Notes under the pieces: generated by a model
What the model saw: only the letters and a program-made list of their open reading frames with translations
What the model was told of the DNA's origin: nothing
Database searches by the model: none
Assembly (NCBI GenBank): GCA_021817355.1
Contig: JAKAVI010000394.1
Span: forward strand, 1-16,793
Origin: Pseudomonadota bacterium
GTDB taxonomy: Bacteria; Pseudomonadota; Alphaproteobacteria; Micropepsales; Micropepsaceae
Length of the DNA: 16,793 nucleotides
Direction: 5' to 3'
Position numbers and translations under genes: made by a program
Shown here: positions 6,661 through 14,774 of the stretch, piece by piece
Numbering within the stretch: position 1 is the first letter of the stretch
How the letters are laid out: each line of letters starts with the position of its first letter

Positions 6661-7089
6661 TCAGGCTTTTGTTGCACCTGACAATGCAGCGATAAGGGCG
6701 TCCAGCGGCAGCAAAACACATCGGTGCCGGCCAGGAATGTCGGCCGCGCCGGCAAATTCGCCATAAGCCGCAAAGGGACGCTCCGGCGGTGGAGAATTGC
6801 CCGCAAGCATGTTCAGAAGCTGTCCCCGCAGGGCGAGGAGCTCCGCTGTGCTGGCGCCAATGGCATCGCGCCCGAGGACGGCGGCCGACGCCTGGGCCAG
6901 GACGCAGGCGCGGGTTTCGTGGGCCAGGGCCGAGATCCGCCCATCTGCCAGCATTACATCCACGCGGACGCGATCGCCGCAGGCCGGGTTATGAGCTTCA
7001 CCGTGGTGTTCTGCCTCCGCAATATGGCCTGCTCCGTGAGCATCAGCGGCAAGGCGCAGGAGGCTGCGCTTGTAGAGCGGATCGCTCAT
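6661..7089 (-). CDS. SufU/IscU-like Fe-S cluster assembly scaffold
   Basis: Small cytoplasmic protein of the IscU/NifU-N family, which holds nascent iron-sulfur clusters or relays sulfur. The three ligand cysteines are in place: Cys37 in NPACGD with Asp39, Cys62 in TRACVLAQAS, and Cys124 in RHRCVLLPLDAL. The last site has Arg rather than His immediately before Cys, as in SufU-type proteins. The length of 142 residues fits. The ATG overlaps the stop of the upstream molybdopterin gene (ATGA), so the two are translationally coupled. This suggests a role beside the molybdenum hydroxylase genes of the same strand, possibly cluster supply, but that is inference. It ends four bases from the convergent GH13 gene. 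Confidence 0.82.
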   Translation of the reverse strand: MSDPLYKRSLLRLAADAHGAGHIAEAEHHGEAHNPACGDRVRVDVMLADGRISALAHETRACVLAQASAAVLGRDAIGASTAELLALRGQLLNMLAGNSPPPERPFAAYGEFAGAADIPGRHRCVLLPLDALIAALSGATKA

Positions 7090-8696
7090 GCTTGGCTCCT
7101 AAAGGCAGCCAGTGCCTCCGGGGTATCGATGTCTGTCAGTGGCGCATCGCTGCCGGCCTCGACCTCGGCAATGAGCTCCGGGTAGATGGCAAGTAGGTCG
7201 CGGGCGCCCATATCACCTTCCAGTTCGGCCATGGCACCAAAAAAGCGGCGCGCCCACAACACCGGATTGCCCCGTTTGCCCTGCCTGCTGGCCAGACAGA
7301 TGGCACGGCCCTCCTGAGGCGCAAAGGCGGCAATCAGAAGGTTGATCAGCTCCGCATCCACACCTGGCATATCGCCAAGAAGTATCAGCGCGCCATCACT
7401 GTTGTCGCTGATTGCCGAGAGCCCGCACCGTACCGAGGTGCTTAGCCCCTTGGCGTAATCGGGATTATGGACGATGCGTACATTAAGGCCCGATATAGCG
7501 TCCCTGATGGCGCCCGCCTCGTGGCCGGTGACTATAATGGTCTCGTCAGCCTGGCTGGCGAGCGCACCCTCGAGCGCGTGACGGATCAGTGGCTTGCCCT
7601 TCAGGGGCTCTAGGAGCTTGTTTCGTCCCATGCGCGTTGATCTACCCGCCGCCAGAACCACAGCGGAGACAAAAGGGGCGCGTGCATCCATGCGCCCGTT
7701 TTCGTCCCGGGGCTGCGGACGCACAGGGATTTCACTGAGAAGTCCACCGACACCCATCGACATCAGATCACGCGAGGTGACCGGCAGGCGGGCCAGAAGG
7801 CGCCATAATACGAAGTCAAACCCGTTGAGTTTGGGGGAGATGGCGCAGCCTGGCAGGCCGATCACCGCTGCCGAACCCAATTGCCCCAGCAGCAGCAGAT
7901 TTCCAGGATCCACCGGCATACCGAAATGCAGTACGCACCCGCCTGCCTCAGTGATCGCCGCAGGTATCACGTCGCGGCGATCTGTAATGGCGCTGGCGCC
8001 AAAGATGAGAATGAGTTCGCAGCCCGCCTTTGCCGCCGCGTGGATCGCCGGCACCAGCGCCGCCGGCTCATGGGCCACCCGCCGTTCCAGCACGAGCGCA
8101 CTGCCTTGCGCGCGAAGACGGTCCTCTACGGCGTTCCGGGCCTTGTCGAGAAGCGAAGGTTTGGTTGCTTCGATTTGGGTCAGGATCAGCGCTGCACGCT
8201 GGGCATGAAATCGCGCGAGGCGCACCGGAGGACGCTGCAGCAGCTCTGCGGCGGCGTCCAGGACCGATTTTGGCACGGCAAAGGGAATGATCTTGATTGT
8301 AGCTAGCATCTGCCGTGCCGAGACCCGCGCAAAAGGAGGTAGTGTTGCCATCGCAATGGCTTCGTGGACGGTATTGAAAGCATCAATCTGCGCGGCATCA
8401 ATGGCGACGATGCCCGCGGCTTCGGCATAGAGATTGGCGCGCCCTGTAAAGGCGGCTCCAACCCGCACATCCTGGCCCGCGCACAAGCGCGCGAGCCGCA
8501 ACGCGGCCTCATCTTCACCAACATCGTCGGCGTCAAGCCAGGCCACGGTTAATTGTGCAATTCCACCTGCGCGCAGCAGATCAATGTCTTCGCCGGAGAG
8601 TATCCGGCCCTTCTTGAACAAGCGGCCAGCCGCGCGCTGGGCATGAACCAGGATGGCGCCTTCGGCACTCGCAACGGGCAGGGTCAGAAACTGCAT
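7086..8696 (-). CDS. Molybdopterin-binding domain fused to MocA-like NTP transferase
   Basis: Two-domain molybdenum cofactor protein. The N-terminal part to about residue 335 resembles the MoeA/MogA molybdopterin-binding fold found in such fusions, including LILIFGASAITDRRDVIP (compare the GGTS/GASA-type loop) and LPGCAISPKLNGFDFVL. From about residue 343 a GT-A nucleotidyltransferase begins: VVLAAGRSTRMGRNKLL is the nucleotide-binding loop, LILLGDMPGVD the metal-binding strand, and GKRGNPVLW a typical MocA/MobA segment. MocA enzymes attach CMP to molybdopterin, giving the cofactor of the xanthine dehydrogenase/CO dehydrogenase family, which matches the hydroxylase subunits upstream. It starts nine bases after the histidine kinase stop with little ribosome binding site, so it is probably coupled; it overlaps the SufU-like gene by four bases. 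Nucleotide specificity cannot be proved by eye. Confidence 0.85.
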   Translation of the reverse strand: MQFLTLPVASAEGAILVHAQRAAGRLFKKGRILSGEDIDLLRAGGIAQLTVAWLDADDVGEDEAALRLARLCAGQDVRVGAAFTGRANLYAEAAGIVAIDAAQIDAFNTVHEAIAMATLPPFARVSARQMLATIKIIPFAVPKSVLDAAAELLQRPPVRLARFHAQRAALILTQIEATKPSLLDKARNAVEDRLRAQGSALVLERRVAHEPAALVPAIHAAAKAGCELILIFGASAITDRRDVIPAAITEAGGCVLHFGMPVDPGNLLLLGQLGSAAVIGLPGCAISPKLNGFDFVLWRLLARLPVTSRDLMSMGVGGLLSEIPVRPQPRDENGRMDARAPFVSAVVLAAGRSTRMGRNKLLEPLKGKPLIRHALEGALASQADETIIVTGHEAGAIRDAISGLNVRIVHNPDYAKGLSTSVRCGLSAISDNSDGALILLGDMPGVDAELINLLIAAFAPQEGRAICLASRQGKRGNPVLWARRFFGAMAELEGDMGARDLLAIYPELIAEVEAGSDAPLTDIDTPEALAAFRSQA

Positions 8697-8705
8697 GGTG
8701 CAAGA

Positions 8706-10091
8706 TTAGGCGGCTTCGGCCTCACGTGGCAAACGCAAGATCGCCGACAAGCCGCCTTGTGGGCGATTTTGCAGGGTAATCGAGCCGCCATGGCCTTCGG
8801 CAATGGTCTTGACCAGGGTCAGGCCGAGGCCTGCACCACCGGTTTCGTGACTGCGTGAACCCTCGAGACGGACAAACGGCTCGAAGACCCGATCAAGCTC
8901 GTGTGGCTCAATGCCTGAGCCATGATCGTCTATACGGATCACCGCCATGCCATCCTCTTCGCCCAGGCTGAGTTCAGCACTGCCGCCATAGGTTACGGCG
9001 TTTTCAAGCAGGTTGCGCACGGCGCGACGGACTTCGTCGGGGCGACACAACACCGTCATGGCCGCATGGGGATGAAAGCTGACGGCCAGTCCCATGTCTT
9101 CGAGATCTGCGCAGACGCTTTCCACAAGTGCTGCCAGGTCAATGCGCCGTCGCTTTTCCCAGCCTGCGCCGCGCGCGGCGCTCAGTACGGCGTCGGTAAG
9201 CGCGCGTAATTCCTCCAGATTTCTTTCGATGCGCTCGCGGACTTCGTCATCGTCAATGAATTCGGTGTAGATGCGCATCGCCGTCAAAGGTGTTTTGAGA
9301 TCATGACCCACCGCAGACAGCAATTGGCGTTGGCTTTCAAGCATGCGCCGGACCTGGTCAGTCATCGCGTTGAAGGCCTGCGCCGCGCGACGCATGTCCT
9401 GTGGGCCGACTTCGTCCAGACGGGGCGCCTCCCCGCCATGGGCGACCATGCTCGCCGCAGAGGTCAATTGCGACAACGGACGGGCTACCCGTCTAACGGC
9501 AAAGGCAGCCACCGCGGCGGCGCTTAGGACCGCAACGAGAACCCCGTAGACGAAAGCCAGTGGCCAGGGCGGGCCGGCGTGCAGGAGGAAGGTTGTAATG
9601 AGCCGTCTGCCACCGTTGAGCGGTATGGTGATGCGGATTACCCGCGCTGGCACACGGCGTGGGTGACTGATCCGGGCCAGTCGGGAGGGGTGCGCGCGTG
9701 GGTCGCTTCCGCGCAGGATGCGTACCGTCACCGTCCCATGACCTGAGGCGACGGGGAGTTCAGCCCGTACACGCGCCGCGAGGCTGGCCTCGAAGCTGGT
9801 CATGACAGAGGAACGCGGTTGCTGCGCAGTCAGTTCAAAACGCCAGGGTCCGGAGCTCATGGTGTTGGTTACCCGGCGCCGTTCAGAGGAGGGAATACTG
9901 TCCAGCAAGCCTGCGGCAGATGCTGCCCGGTCCACCACACGGTCCATCAGCTGGGCGCGAATGAGGCGGTTGTGGGTGGCAGTAAACCAGGCGGCAACGG
10001 CAAAGTTGGAGAGGATGACCGCGATTACCGTGGTCACGATAAGCTGGGCTGCAAGGGTACGCGGCAGCAAGGATGACAGCCACCGCGTCAT
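8706..10091 (-). CDS. Sensor histidine kinase (EnvZ-like architecture)
   Basis: Inner-membrane sensor kinase of a two-component system. With the ATG at 10091, residues 14-36 form the first membrane helix, about 37-175 a periplasmic sensor region rich in Arg, 176-198 the second helix, and 199-250 a HAMP linker. The dimerisation domain carries the phospho-accepting His263 in AVGHDLKTPLTAMR. The ATPase domain shows the N box NLLENAVTYGG, G1 DDHGSGIEP and G2 GGAGLGLTLVK. The chosen start overlaps the stop of the response regulator (ATGA); a longer frame would add 14 residues inside the regulator gene. The pair lies between XdhC and the molybdopterin fusion gene, so it may control this cluster, but the signal is unknown. 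Confidence 0.92.
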   Translation of the reverse strand: MTRWLSSLLPRTLAAQLIVTTVIAVILSNFAVAAWFTATHNRLIRAQLMDRVVDRAASAAGLLDSIPSSERRRVTNTMSSGPWRFELTAQQPRSSVMTSFEASLAARVRAELPVASGHGTVTVRILRGSDPRAHPSRLARISHPRRVPARVIRITIPLNGGRRLITTFLLHAGPPWPLAFVYGVLVAVLSAAAVAAFAVRRVARPLSQLTSAASMVAHGGEAPRLDEVGPQDMRRAAQAFNAMTDQVRRMLESQRQLLSAVGHDLKTPLTAMRIYTEFIDDDEVRERIERNLEELRALTDAVLSAARGAGWEKRRRIDLAALVESVCADLEDMGLAVSFHPHAAMTVLCRPDEVRRAVRNLLENAVTYGGSAELSLGEEDGMAVIRIDDHGSGIEPHELDRVFEPFVRLEGSRSHETGGAGLGLTLVKTIAEGHGGSITLQNRPQGGLSAILRLPREAEAA

Positions 10092-10813
10092 GCCGGCTCG
10101 GGATCGACTGCAAGCATGTAGCCACCACCCCATACGGTCTTGATATAGCGTGGATTTTTAGGATCGGGTTCGATCTTCTTGCGCAGCCGGCTGACGTGAT
10201 TGTCGATTGAACGGTCGAACAGCTCGGCCTCCCGCCCTTTGGTCAGATCAAGAAGCTGATTGCGGGTGAGCGAGATCCTGGGCCTCTCGAGGAGGGCAAC
10301 GAGCAAGCGATATTCGCCGCTGGACAATGCAGTTGCTACGCCATCCTCGCTCAAAAGCTCACGCTGGCTGGTATCCAGGATCCAGGTACCAAACCGGATC
10401 CGCGCGGAGGGTGGTGGCAGCTGGTGGGGCGGCAGGGCCTGCGTTCGGCGGAGCACCGCCGCAATACGGGCGACCAGTTCGCGCGGCGAAAATGGTTTGG
10501 GGATGTAGTCGTCTGCGCCCATCTCAAGGCCGATAATCCGATCGACTTCCTCGCCACGCGCGGTCAAGAGTATGACAGGTATCTGGCTCGTCTCCCGGAT
10601 CGAGCGACAGAGGCTAAGGCCGTCCTCACCGGGCATCATCACATCGAGGACGACAAGATCGATCGCGGAGACCCGCATCAGCTTACGCGCGGCGGCGGCA
10701 TCGGCTGCGGTGGTGGCACGGTAACCGTGCTGACGTAGATAACGCGCCAGAGGCTCGCGGATATCGCGCGCATCTTCGACGATCAGGATATGCGGTGCGG
10801 CTTCTGTGACCAT
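10088..10813 (-). CDS. OmpR-family response regulator
   Basis: Cytoplasmic DNA-binding regulator, partner of the overlapping histidine kinase. The receiver domain (residues 8-125) has the acidic pair Glu13/Asp14, phospho-acceptor Asp57 in VLDVMMPGEDG, Thr84 and Lys106 in IPKPF. A winged-helix effector follows, with the RSIDNHVSRLRKKIE recognition-helix region and the IKTVWGGGYML hairpin. The GEEVDRIIGLEMGADDYIPK stretch is very like OmpR itself. ATG 10813 gives 241 residues, the normal OmpR length; an upstream GTG at 10903 would add 30 residues with no domain match. No strong ribosome binding site precedes either. A 132-base gap separates it from xdhC and may hold its own promoter. Confidence 0.92.
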   Translation of the reverse strand: MVTEAAPHILIVEDARDIREPLARYLRQHGYRATTAADAAAARKLMRVSAIDLVVLDVMMPGEDGLSLCRSIRETSQIPVILLTARGEEVDRIIGLEMGADDYIPKPFSPRELVARIAAVLRRTQALPPHQLPPPSARIRFGTWILDTSQRELLSEDGVATALSSGEYRLLVALLERPRISLTRNQLLDLTKGREAELFDRSIDNHVSRLRKKIEPDPKNPRYIKTVWGGGYMLAVDPEPA

Positions 10814-10833
10814 GGTGTTGCTCGTGCCCAAGA

Positions 10834-10852
10834 TGGGCCGGGGCGAGGCCCA
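10834..10852 (-). other. Leader hairpin ahead of the response regulator gene
   Basis: TGGGCC (10834-10839) and GGCCCA (10847-10852) are perfectly complementary around seven bases. On the minus strand the stem ends about 20 bases before the ATG of the regulator gene. It could be a leftover terminator behind xdhC or a leader element. Confidence 0.3.
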
Positions 10853-10945
10853 GTGCAATTCGTCAGGTCGCCCGCTTTGTCGCAAGATATCGCTGGCCTT
10901 CACCCTGTGCCAGAGTTGCGAACAGTTGGCGTCCCTTAGGAGGTG

Positions 10946-11959
10946 TTAGTGGGGAAACGGAGCCCCAAGGCGCAGTTCCTGCGTAATTTGTGCGAGGATC
11001 GCTAAGGCGATTTCAGCCGGGCTTGCTGCGCCTATGGCAAGACCGATGGGCCCCTTGATGCGGGCCAGTGCCGTGGCCTCAACCCCGTGGGTGGCCAGCC
11101 TGGCCAGGCGGCAGGCATGCGTCTTCCTCGATCCCAGAGCGCCAATGTAAAAGCATGGCGAGGCCAGCGCGGTGCGGAGCGCCGGATCGTCAATTTTTGG
11201 ATCATGGGTAAGCGCCACAACAGCGCTACGGACGCCGAGCGGCGCCTTGGCGAGCGCCTCATCAGGCCAGTCGTGACTGATTGCCACCCCGGGAAAGCGT
11301 TCGCTGGTGGCAAAGGCCGTGCGGGGGTCGATGATACGGACTCTGTAGTCGCAAAGCTCGGCCATCCGGGCGAGCGGTTGGGCAATATGGGCAGCGCCCA
11401 CAATCACCAGATCAAGCTGGGGGTTGAAGATCGCCAGAAACCACTCCACCCCATCGATCTGCACCACCTCGCTGCGGTCATTGCGGGCCGCGCGGCTGGC
11501 CGCTTCACTCAGTGCATCTTTGCCGTCATTTGGGGTGACAAGCTTTTCCTGTGTGCCTCGAAGCGCGGTCGCGCGGACAATTGCCTGTCCCTTGCTCTGA
11601 GCCGCCATAATGGCTGCAAGCGCGGCAGGGCTGAACTGTCCTCCTAGCGCTTCGAGGAAAATTTCGACTTTACCGCCACAGGCAAGTCCAACTGACCAGG
11701 CAAGCTCGTCTGCGACCCCAAATTCGAGATGTTGGGACGTTCCGCTCGTGATGGTCTCCTGCGCCCGCCCGATCACTTCGCCCTCGATGCAGCCTCCCGA
11801 CACCGAACCATCAAAGGCACCGTCATCGCGGATGGCAATCAGGCTGCCTGCCGGTCGTGGCGCTGAGCCCCAGGTGCGGATTACCGTGCCGATCGCAACC
11901 TTGTGTCCGGCGGACGCCCATTTCTGTGCAATGCCCAGAATGTCCGCTGTGTCGCTCAT
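10946..11959 (-). CDS. xdhC: XdhC-family molybdenum cofactor insertion protein
   Basis: XdhC proteins bind molybdenum cofactor, protect it, support its sulfuration and deliver it to the large subunit of xanthine dehydrogenase-type enzymes. The N-terminal XdhC/CoxI domain shows GTVIRTWGSAPRPAGS and the GSVSGGCIEGEV segment. The C-terminal Rossmann-like domain begins with LVIVGAAHIAQPLARMAELC, and YIGALGSRKTHA follows near residue 275. The length of 337 residues is usual. The start overlaps the stop of the FAD subunit gene (ATGA), and the gene precedes the two-component pair by 132 bases. Its presence argues that a real molybdenum hydroxylase is matured in this cell, although no catalytic large subunit is encoded here. 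It could equally be annotated CoxF/CoxI-like; family confidence is high. Confidence 0.9.
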   Translation of the reverse strand: MSDTADILGIAQKWASAGHKVAIGTVIRTWGSAPRPAGSLIAIRDDGAFDGSVSGGCIEGEVIGRAQETITSGTSQHLEFGVADELAWSVGLACGGKVEIFLEALGGQFSPAALAAIMAAQSKGQAIVRATALRGTQEKLVTPNDGKDALSEAASRAARNDRSEVVQIDGVEWFLAIFNPQLDLVIVGAAHIAQPLARMAELCDYRVRIIDPRTAFATSERFPGVAISHDWPDEALAKAPLGVRSAVVALTHDPKIDDPALRTALASPCFYIGALGSRKTHACRLARLATHGVEATALARIKGPIGLAIGAASPAEIALAILAQITQELRLGAPFPH

Positions 11960-12759
11960 GTCAGCGCGGCCGCCACCGCGCGCTTGGCCATCACTGTGAC
12001 GAGATGGGCACGGTATTGCGCCGAGCCATGCAGATCTTGGTTCAGACCATCAGATTCAATCTTGATATGGGCGATTGCTTCAGGAGTGAAGCTGGCCTCG
12101 AGTGCCGTTTCCATCGGTCGGATGCGCCGCACGCAGGGCGCTGCGCCGGTGACAGCGACCCGCACTCCCTGAAGGGTCTGCGCAACAAAAACTCCGACCA
12201 TGGCATAACGGGACGCCGGATTGGCAAATTTGGCATAGGCGGCACGTTTGGGCACGGGAAAGGCGACCGCACGAAGGATTTCGTCTGGTTCCAGCATCGT
12301 CGCGAACATGCCGGTAAAGAATTTGTCCGCGGGAATTTCGCGGCAGGTCGTGATTACCGTGGCATTCAGTCCGAGTACCGCTGCCGGATAGTCGGCAGCC
12401 GGATCGTTGTTGGCAACGGAGCCGCCAAGCGTACCGAGGTGACGGACCGCAGGATCGCCAATATGGGAGGCTAATACGGCCAGCGCGGGGATGGCTTTGC
12501 GGACCTCAAGTGACTGGGCCACCTGGGCATGGGTCAGCGCGGCACCCAGAACCAGACGCTCACCGTCACGGCGAATGCCGGATAATTCCGGCAACCCCGA
12601 AATGTCGATAAGAAGCGGCGGATTGGCCAGCCGCTGTTTCATGGTCGGAATGAGAGTCTGTCCACCAGCCAGCAATTTGGCCTCAGGATTGGCCCCAAGC
12701 AGGGCTTTGGCGTCGGCAAGATTAGCAGCACGCTGGTAGGAAAAGGGATAGGTGATCAT
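11956..12759 (-). CDS. FAD-binding medium subunit of a molybdenum hydroxylase (CoxM type)
   Basis: Flavoprotein subunit of the CO dehydrogenase/xanthine dehydrogenase family; it passes electrons from the 2Fe-2S subunit through FAD to the acceptor. The PCMH-type FAD motifs are present: [19 protein letters not shown] near residue 30 and [20 protein letters not shown] near residue 107, which bind the FAD diphosphate. The C-terminal CO_deh_flav_C domain follows from about 165. At 267 residues it is slightly shorter than many CoxM proteins. AAAGGAG lies eight bases upstream of the ATG. It overlaps both neighbours by four bases, so the order small subunit, medium subunit, XdhC is fixed with no room for a large subunit. 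Substrate cannot be inferred from this subunit. Confidence 0.9.
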   Translation of the reverse strand: MITYPFSYQRAANLADAKALLGANPEAKLLAGGQTLIPTMKQRLANPPLLIDISGLPELSGIRRDGERLVLGAALTHAQVAQSLEVRKAIPALAVLASHIGDPAVRHLGTLGGSVANNDPAADYPAAVLGLNATVITTCREIPADKFFTGMFATMLEPDEILRAVAFPVPKRAAYAKFANPASRYAMVGVFVAQTLQGVRVAVTGAAPCVRRIRPMETALEASFTPEAIAHIKIESDGLNQDLHGSAQYRAHLVTVMAKRAVAAALT

Positions 12760-13223
12760 GCCCCCATCTCCTTTGCGGCCGCTTCGATCGCCGAGACGAT
12801 GTTGTGGTAACCCGTGCAGCGGCAGATATTGCCTTCAAGCTCACGGCGAATGCTGGCACGGTCGGCTGCTGCGCCGCGCGCAATCATATCAACGGCGGTC
12901 ATGATCATGCCGGGGGTGCAGAAGCCGCATTGCAGTCCGTGATGTTCACGGAATGCGGCCTGCACAGGATGAAGAGCGCCTGCCTCGGCCAGCCCTTCGA
13001 TCGTGGTCAGATTGCGGCCATGAGCTTGTACGGCAAACATGGTGCAGGATTTGACTGCCTTGCCCTCCACATGGACGACACAGGCGCCGCACTGGCTGGT
13101 ATCGCAGCCGATATGTGTTCCCGTGAGTTTCAGGGTTTCGCGCAGAAAATGCACCAAGAGAGTACGCTCTTCGATTTCGCTGGAAACGGTTCTTCCGTTC
13201 ACCGTCATGCTCACGGTGGTCAT
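12756..13223 (-). CDS. 2Fe-2S small subunit of a molybdenum hydroxylase (CoxS type)
   Basis: Electron-transfer subunit with two 2Fe-2S clusters between the molybdenum site and FAD. The plant-ferredoxin-like N-terminal domain has Cys40, Cys45, Cys48 and Cys60 ([10 protein letters not shown] is the CoxS signature). The helical C-terminal domain has Cys99, Cys102, Cys134 and Cys136 (QCGFCTPGM and NICRCTGY). All eight ligands are intact and the length of 155 residues is standard, so the gene is not decaying. AGGAG lies seven bases before the ATG. The stop overlaps the CoxM-type start. It follows the CoxG-like gene by 63 bases. Confidence 0.93.
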   Translation of the reverse strand: MTTVSMTVNGRTVSSEIEERTLLVHFLRETLKLTGTHIGCDTSQCGACVVHVEGKAVKSCTMFAVQAHGRNLTTIEGLAEAGALHPVQAAFREHHGLQCGFCTPGMIMTAVDMIARGAAADRASIRRELEGNICRCTGYHNIVSAIEAAAKEMGA

Positions 13224-13286
13224 GTGGTTACTCCTGATAAGAAAGCGAGAAGCCGTAGGTGGCTGCCGTGCGGTTCAAAAGGTGCT

Positions 13287-13994
13287 TCAAAGTACAAGTC
13301 CGAACAGAATGAGCAGAATGATGATTACGGCTACCAAGCCGACAACCCAGATCTCCGGTGCAACGCCCGCCTGGCCCGCAGCACCCGATGAGGGGCTGGA
13401 TACCGGCGCCCGCAGCGCCGCGTCTGAAGGGGGGACGGCACTGAGGAGTGTATCAGCCTCAAGTGAAACCCCGGCGGCCCGCATTTCCGCTTCGGCGATG
13501 GCCTCTGCCCGCAGCGCCGCCTGGGTGATGGCGGCATCATGCGCGCTGAGGTCGGTGCCGCCAAGTTCACGGGTGAGATTGCCGAAAAAATCATCCGCAA
13601 TCTGCTTGGCAGCGCTTGAGAGCAGGCGTTGCCCCACTTGGGCGAGTTTGCCCCCGATATTGGCCTTGGCGGTATAGGACAGCAATGTTCCCGCCGCGAC
13701 AGCTTCGAGTAAGACCTCTGCATCACCCTTGGCGAAGCCGGCAACGCCGCCCTGGCCTTCGCCTCTCAGCACGCAGCGGCGCGGTGGCTCAAGTTCGTCG
13801 AGGCTCAGCTTGCCTCGAAAGGTTGCCGAAACCGGTCCGATCTTGAGCCGGACGGCAGCGTCAAAATGGGTGGCGTCGATTTGATTCACGCTCTCGCACC
13901 CTGGAATACAGGCCTTCAGAATGTCGGGATTGGTAATGACTTCCCAAACCTCTTGGGGCGGGGCAGGAATCTCGTAACGACCAGAAAAATCCAT
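13287..13994 (-). CDS. CoxG-like SRPBCC protein with C-terminal membrane anchor
   Basis: CoxG-type proteins have a START/SRPBCC lipid-binding-like fold and are reported to recruit CO dehydrogenase-family enzymes to the membrane. Residues 1-150 match the family: [20 protein letters not shown], then [12 protein letters not shown], then a [22 protein letters not shown] helix region. An Ala/Ser-rich linker leads to a hydrophobic C-terminal helix ([21 protein letters not shown]), the expected anchor. The ATG at 13994 has GGAG five bases upstream; an earlier in-frame start would add nine residues without support. It is the first gene of the minus-strand run and divergent from the cold-shock gene. 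Its presence suggests that the enzyme complex is, or was, membrane-attached. Confidence 0.87.
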   Translation of the reverse strand: MDFSGRYEIPAPPQEVWEVITNPDILKACIPGCESVNQIDATHFDAAVRLKIGPVSATFRGKLSLDELEPPRRCVLRGEGQGGVAGFAKGDAEVLLEAVAAGTLLSYTAKANIGGKLAQVGQRLLSSAAKQIADDFFGNLTRELGGTDLSAHDAAITQAALRAEAIAEAEMRAAGVSLEADTLLSAVPPSDAALRAPVSSPSSGAAGQAGVAPEIWVVGLVAVIIILLILFGLVL

Positions 13995-14101
13995 GAACAC
14001 TCCGCGACGATGCGCAACCACCCTTTACCTAACGTGCCTTGGCGTGCGCGCGCAAACCTTGGCCGCGTCCGTCTTTGCAGCTGGGTGATGACTGTGGTAA
14101 C

Positions 14102-14129
14102 TTTATAAAGACGTACTTGTCGACATAAT
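14102..14129 (+). promoter_or_regulatory. Possible promoter of the cold-shock gene
   Basis: CATAAT at 14124-14129 (five of six to the sigma70 -10 consensus) lies 16 bases after TTTATA at 14102-14107 (four of six to the -35). Transcription would begin near 14136, leaving a leader of about 10 or 31 bases depending on the start codon. The -35 overlaps the perfect palindrome CTTTATAAAG (14101-14110). Confidence 0.33.
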
Positions 14130-14145
14130 AACAAGGCGTGGGGGA

Positions 14146-14742
14146 ATGGAAACAGTGCAAGGGCGCATGACTGGCGCCAATGAGGCGCATTGCGAGGACA
14201 GCGTCCAGATCCGCGGTCTCGTCAAGTGGTTCGATGCCGCCAAGGGCTACGGTTTTGTTACCCCGGACGCGGGCGGAGAGGGTGACGTCCTGATCCATCA
14301 ATCCTGTATCCGCCAGTCTGGCTTCAAACTTGCTCAGGAAGGCGCCGAAGTCGTCTGCGAGGTGGTAAAGGGTCCCAAAGGGCTGCACGCCAGGCGTATC
14401 CTCAAGCTCGACAATGCGGCTGCTGCCTCCCGCCCCGCGGCGCCGGCGCCTGCCCCTGGCCGTGGCACGGGCGAGGCGAGCAGTTTTGTTGCCGTGGTCA
14501 AATGGTTCAATCGGATGAAAGGTTACGGTTTTTTGAGCCCGGGGCCAGATTGTGCAGATGTTTTTGTGCACATGGAGACCCTGCGTCGTTGCGGCATTCG
14601 GGAATTGCACGAAGGTCAGAGGGTCTTGGCCCGGGCCGATGGCGGCCCCAAAGGGCAGCTCGCCGCCGAGGTCCGGATTCTGGCCGATCCTGCAGAGGCA
14701 ACAACGTATTTAGGCGGGTGCAAGAAGTCGGAACTGGGCTAA
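14146..14742 (+). CDS. Tandem cold-shock-domain protein
   Basis: Nucleic-acid-binding protein with two cold-shock (OB-fold) domains, likely an RNA chaperone or a regulator of mRNA structure. Domain 1 (about residues 20-88) has [13 protein letters not shown] (RNP1 region) and DVLIHQS (RNP2). An Ala/Pro-rich linker (about 91-110) leads to domain 2 (about 112-180) with [15 protein letters not shown] and DVFVHMET. Double-domain proteins of this kind are common in Alphaproteobacteria. The start is unsure: ATG 14146 directly abuts a GGGGGA tract, too close for ideal initiation, while GTG 14155 and ATG 14167 are in frame and better spaced. It is divergent from the CoxG-like gene and 32 bases ahead of the DUF192 gene. 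Confidence 0.88.
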   Translation: METVQGRMTGANEAHCEDSVQIRGLVKWFDAAKGYGFVTPDAGGEGDVLIHQSCIRQSGFKLAQEGAEVVCEVVKGPKGLHARRILKLDNAAAASRPAAPAPAPGRGTGEASSFVAVVKWFNRMKGYGFLSPGPDCADVFVHMETLRRCGIRELHEGQRVLARADGGPKGQLAAEVRILADPAEATTYLGGCKKSELG

Positions 14743-14774
14743 GCTCGATCACGAAACCTTTCCGAGAATTATCC

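Noticed and set aside
10814..10903. GTG start adding 30 residues to the response regulator
   Set aside because: The extra residues match nothing in OmpR-type receivers and the shorter form has the standard length; the segment is better read as leader.
14502..14774. Upstream extension of the DUF192 frame through the cold-shock gene
   Set aside because: The ATG at 14775 begins a clear signal peptide; the upstream part is a shifted reading of the second cold-shock domain.
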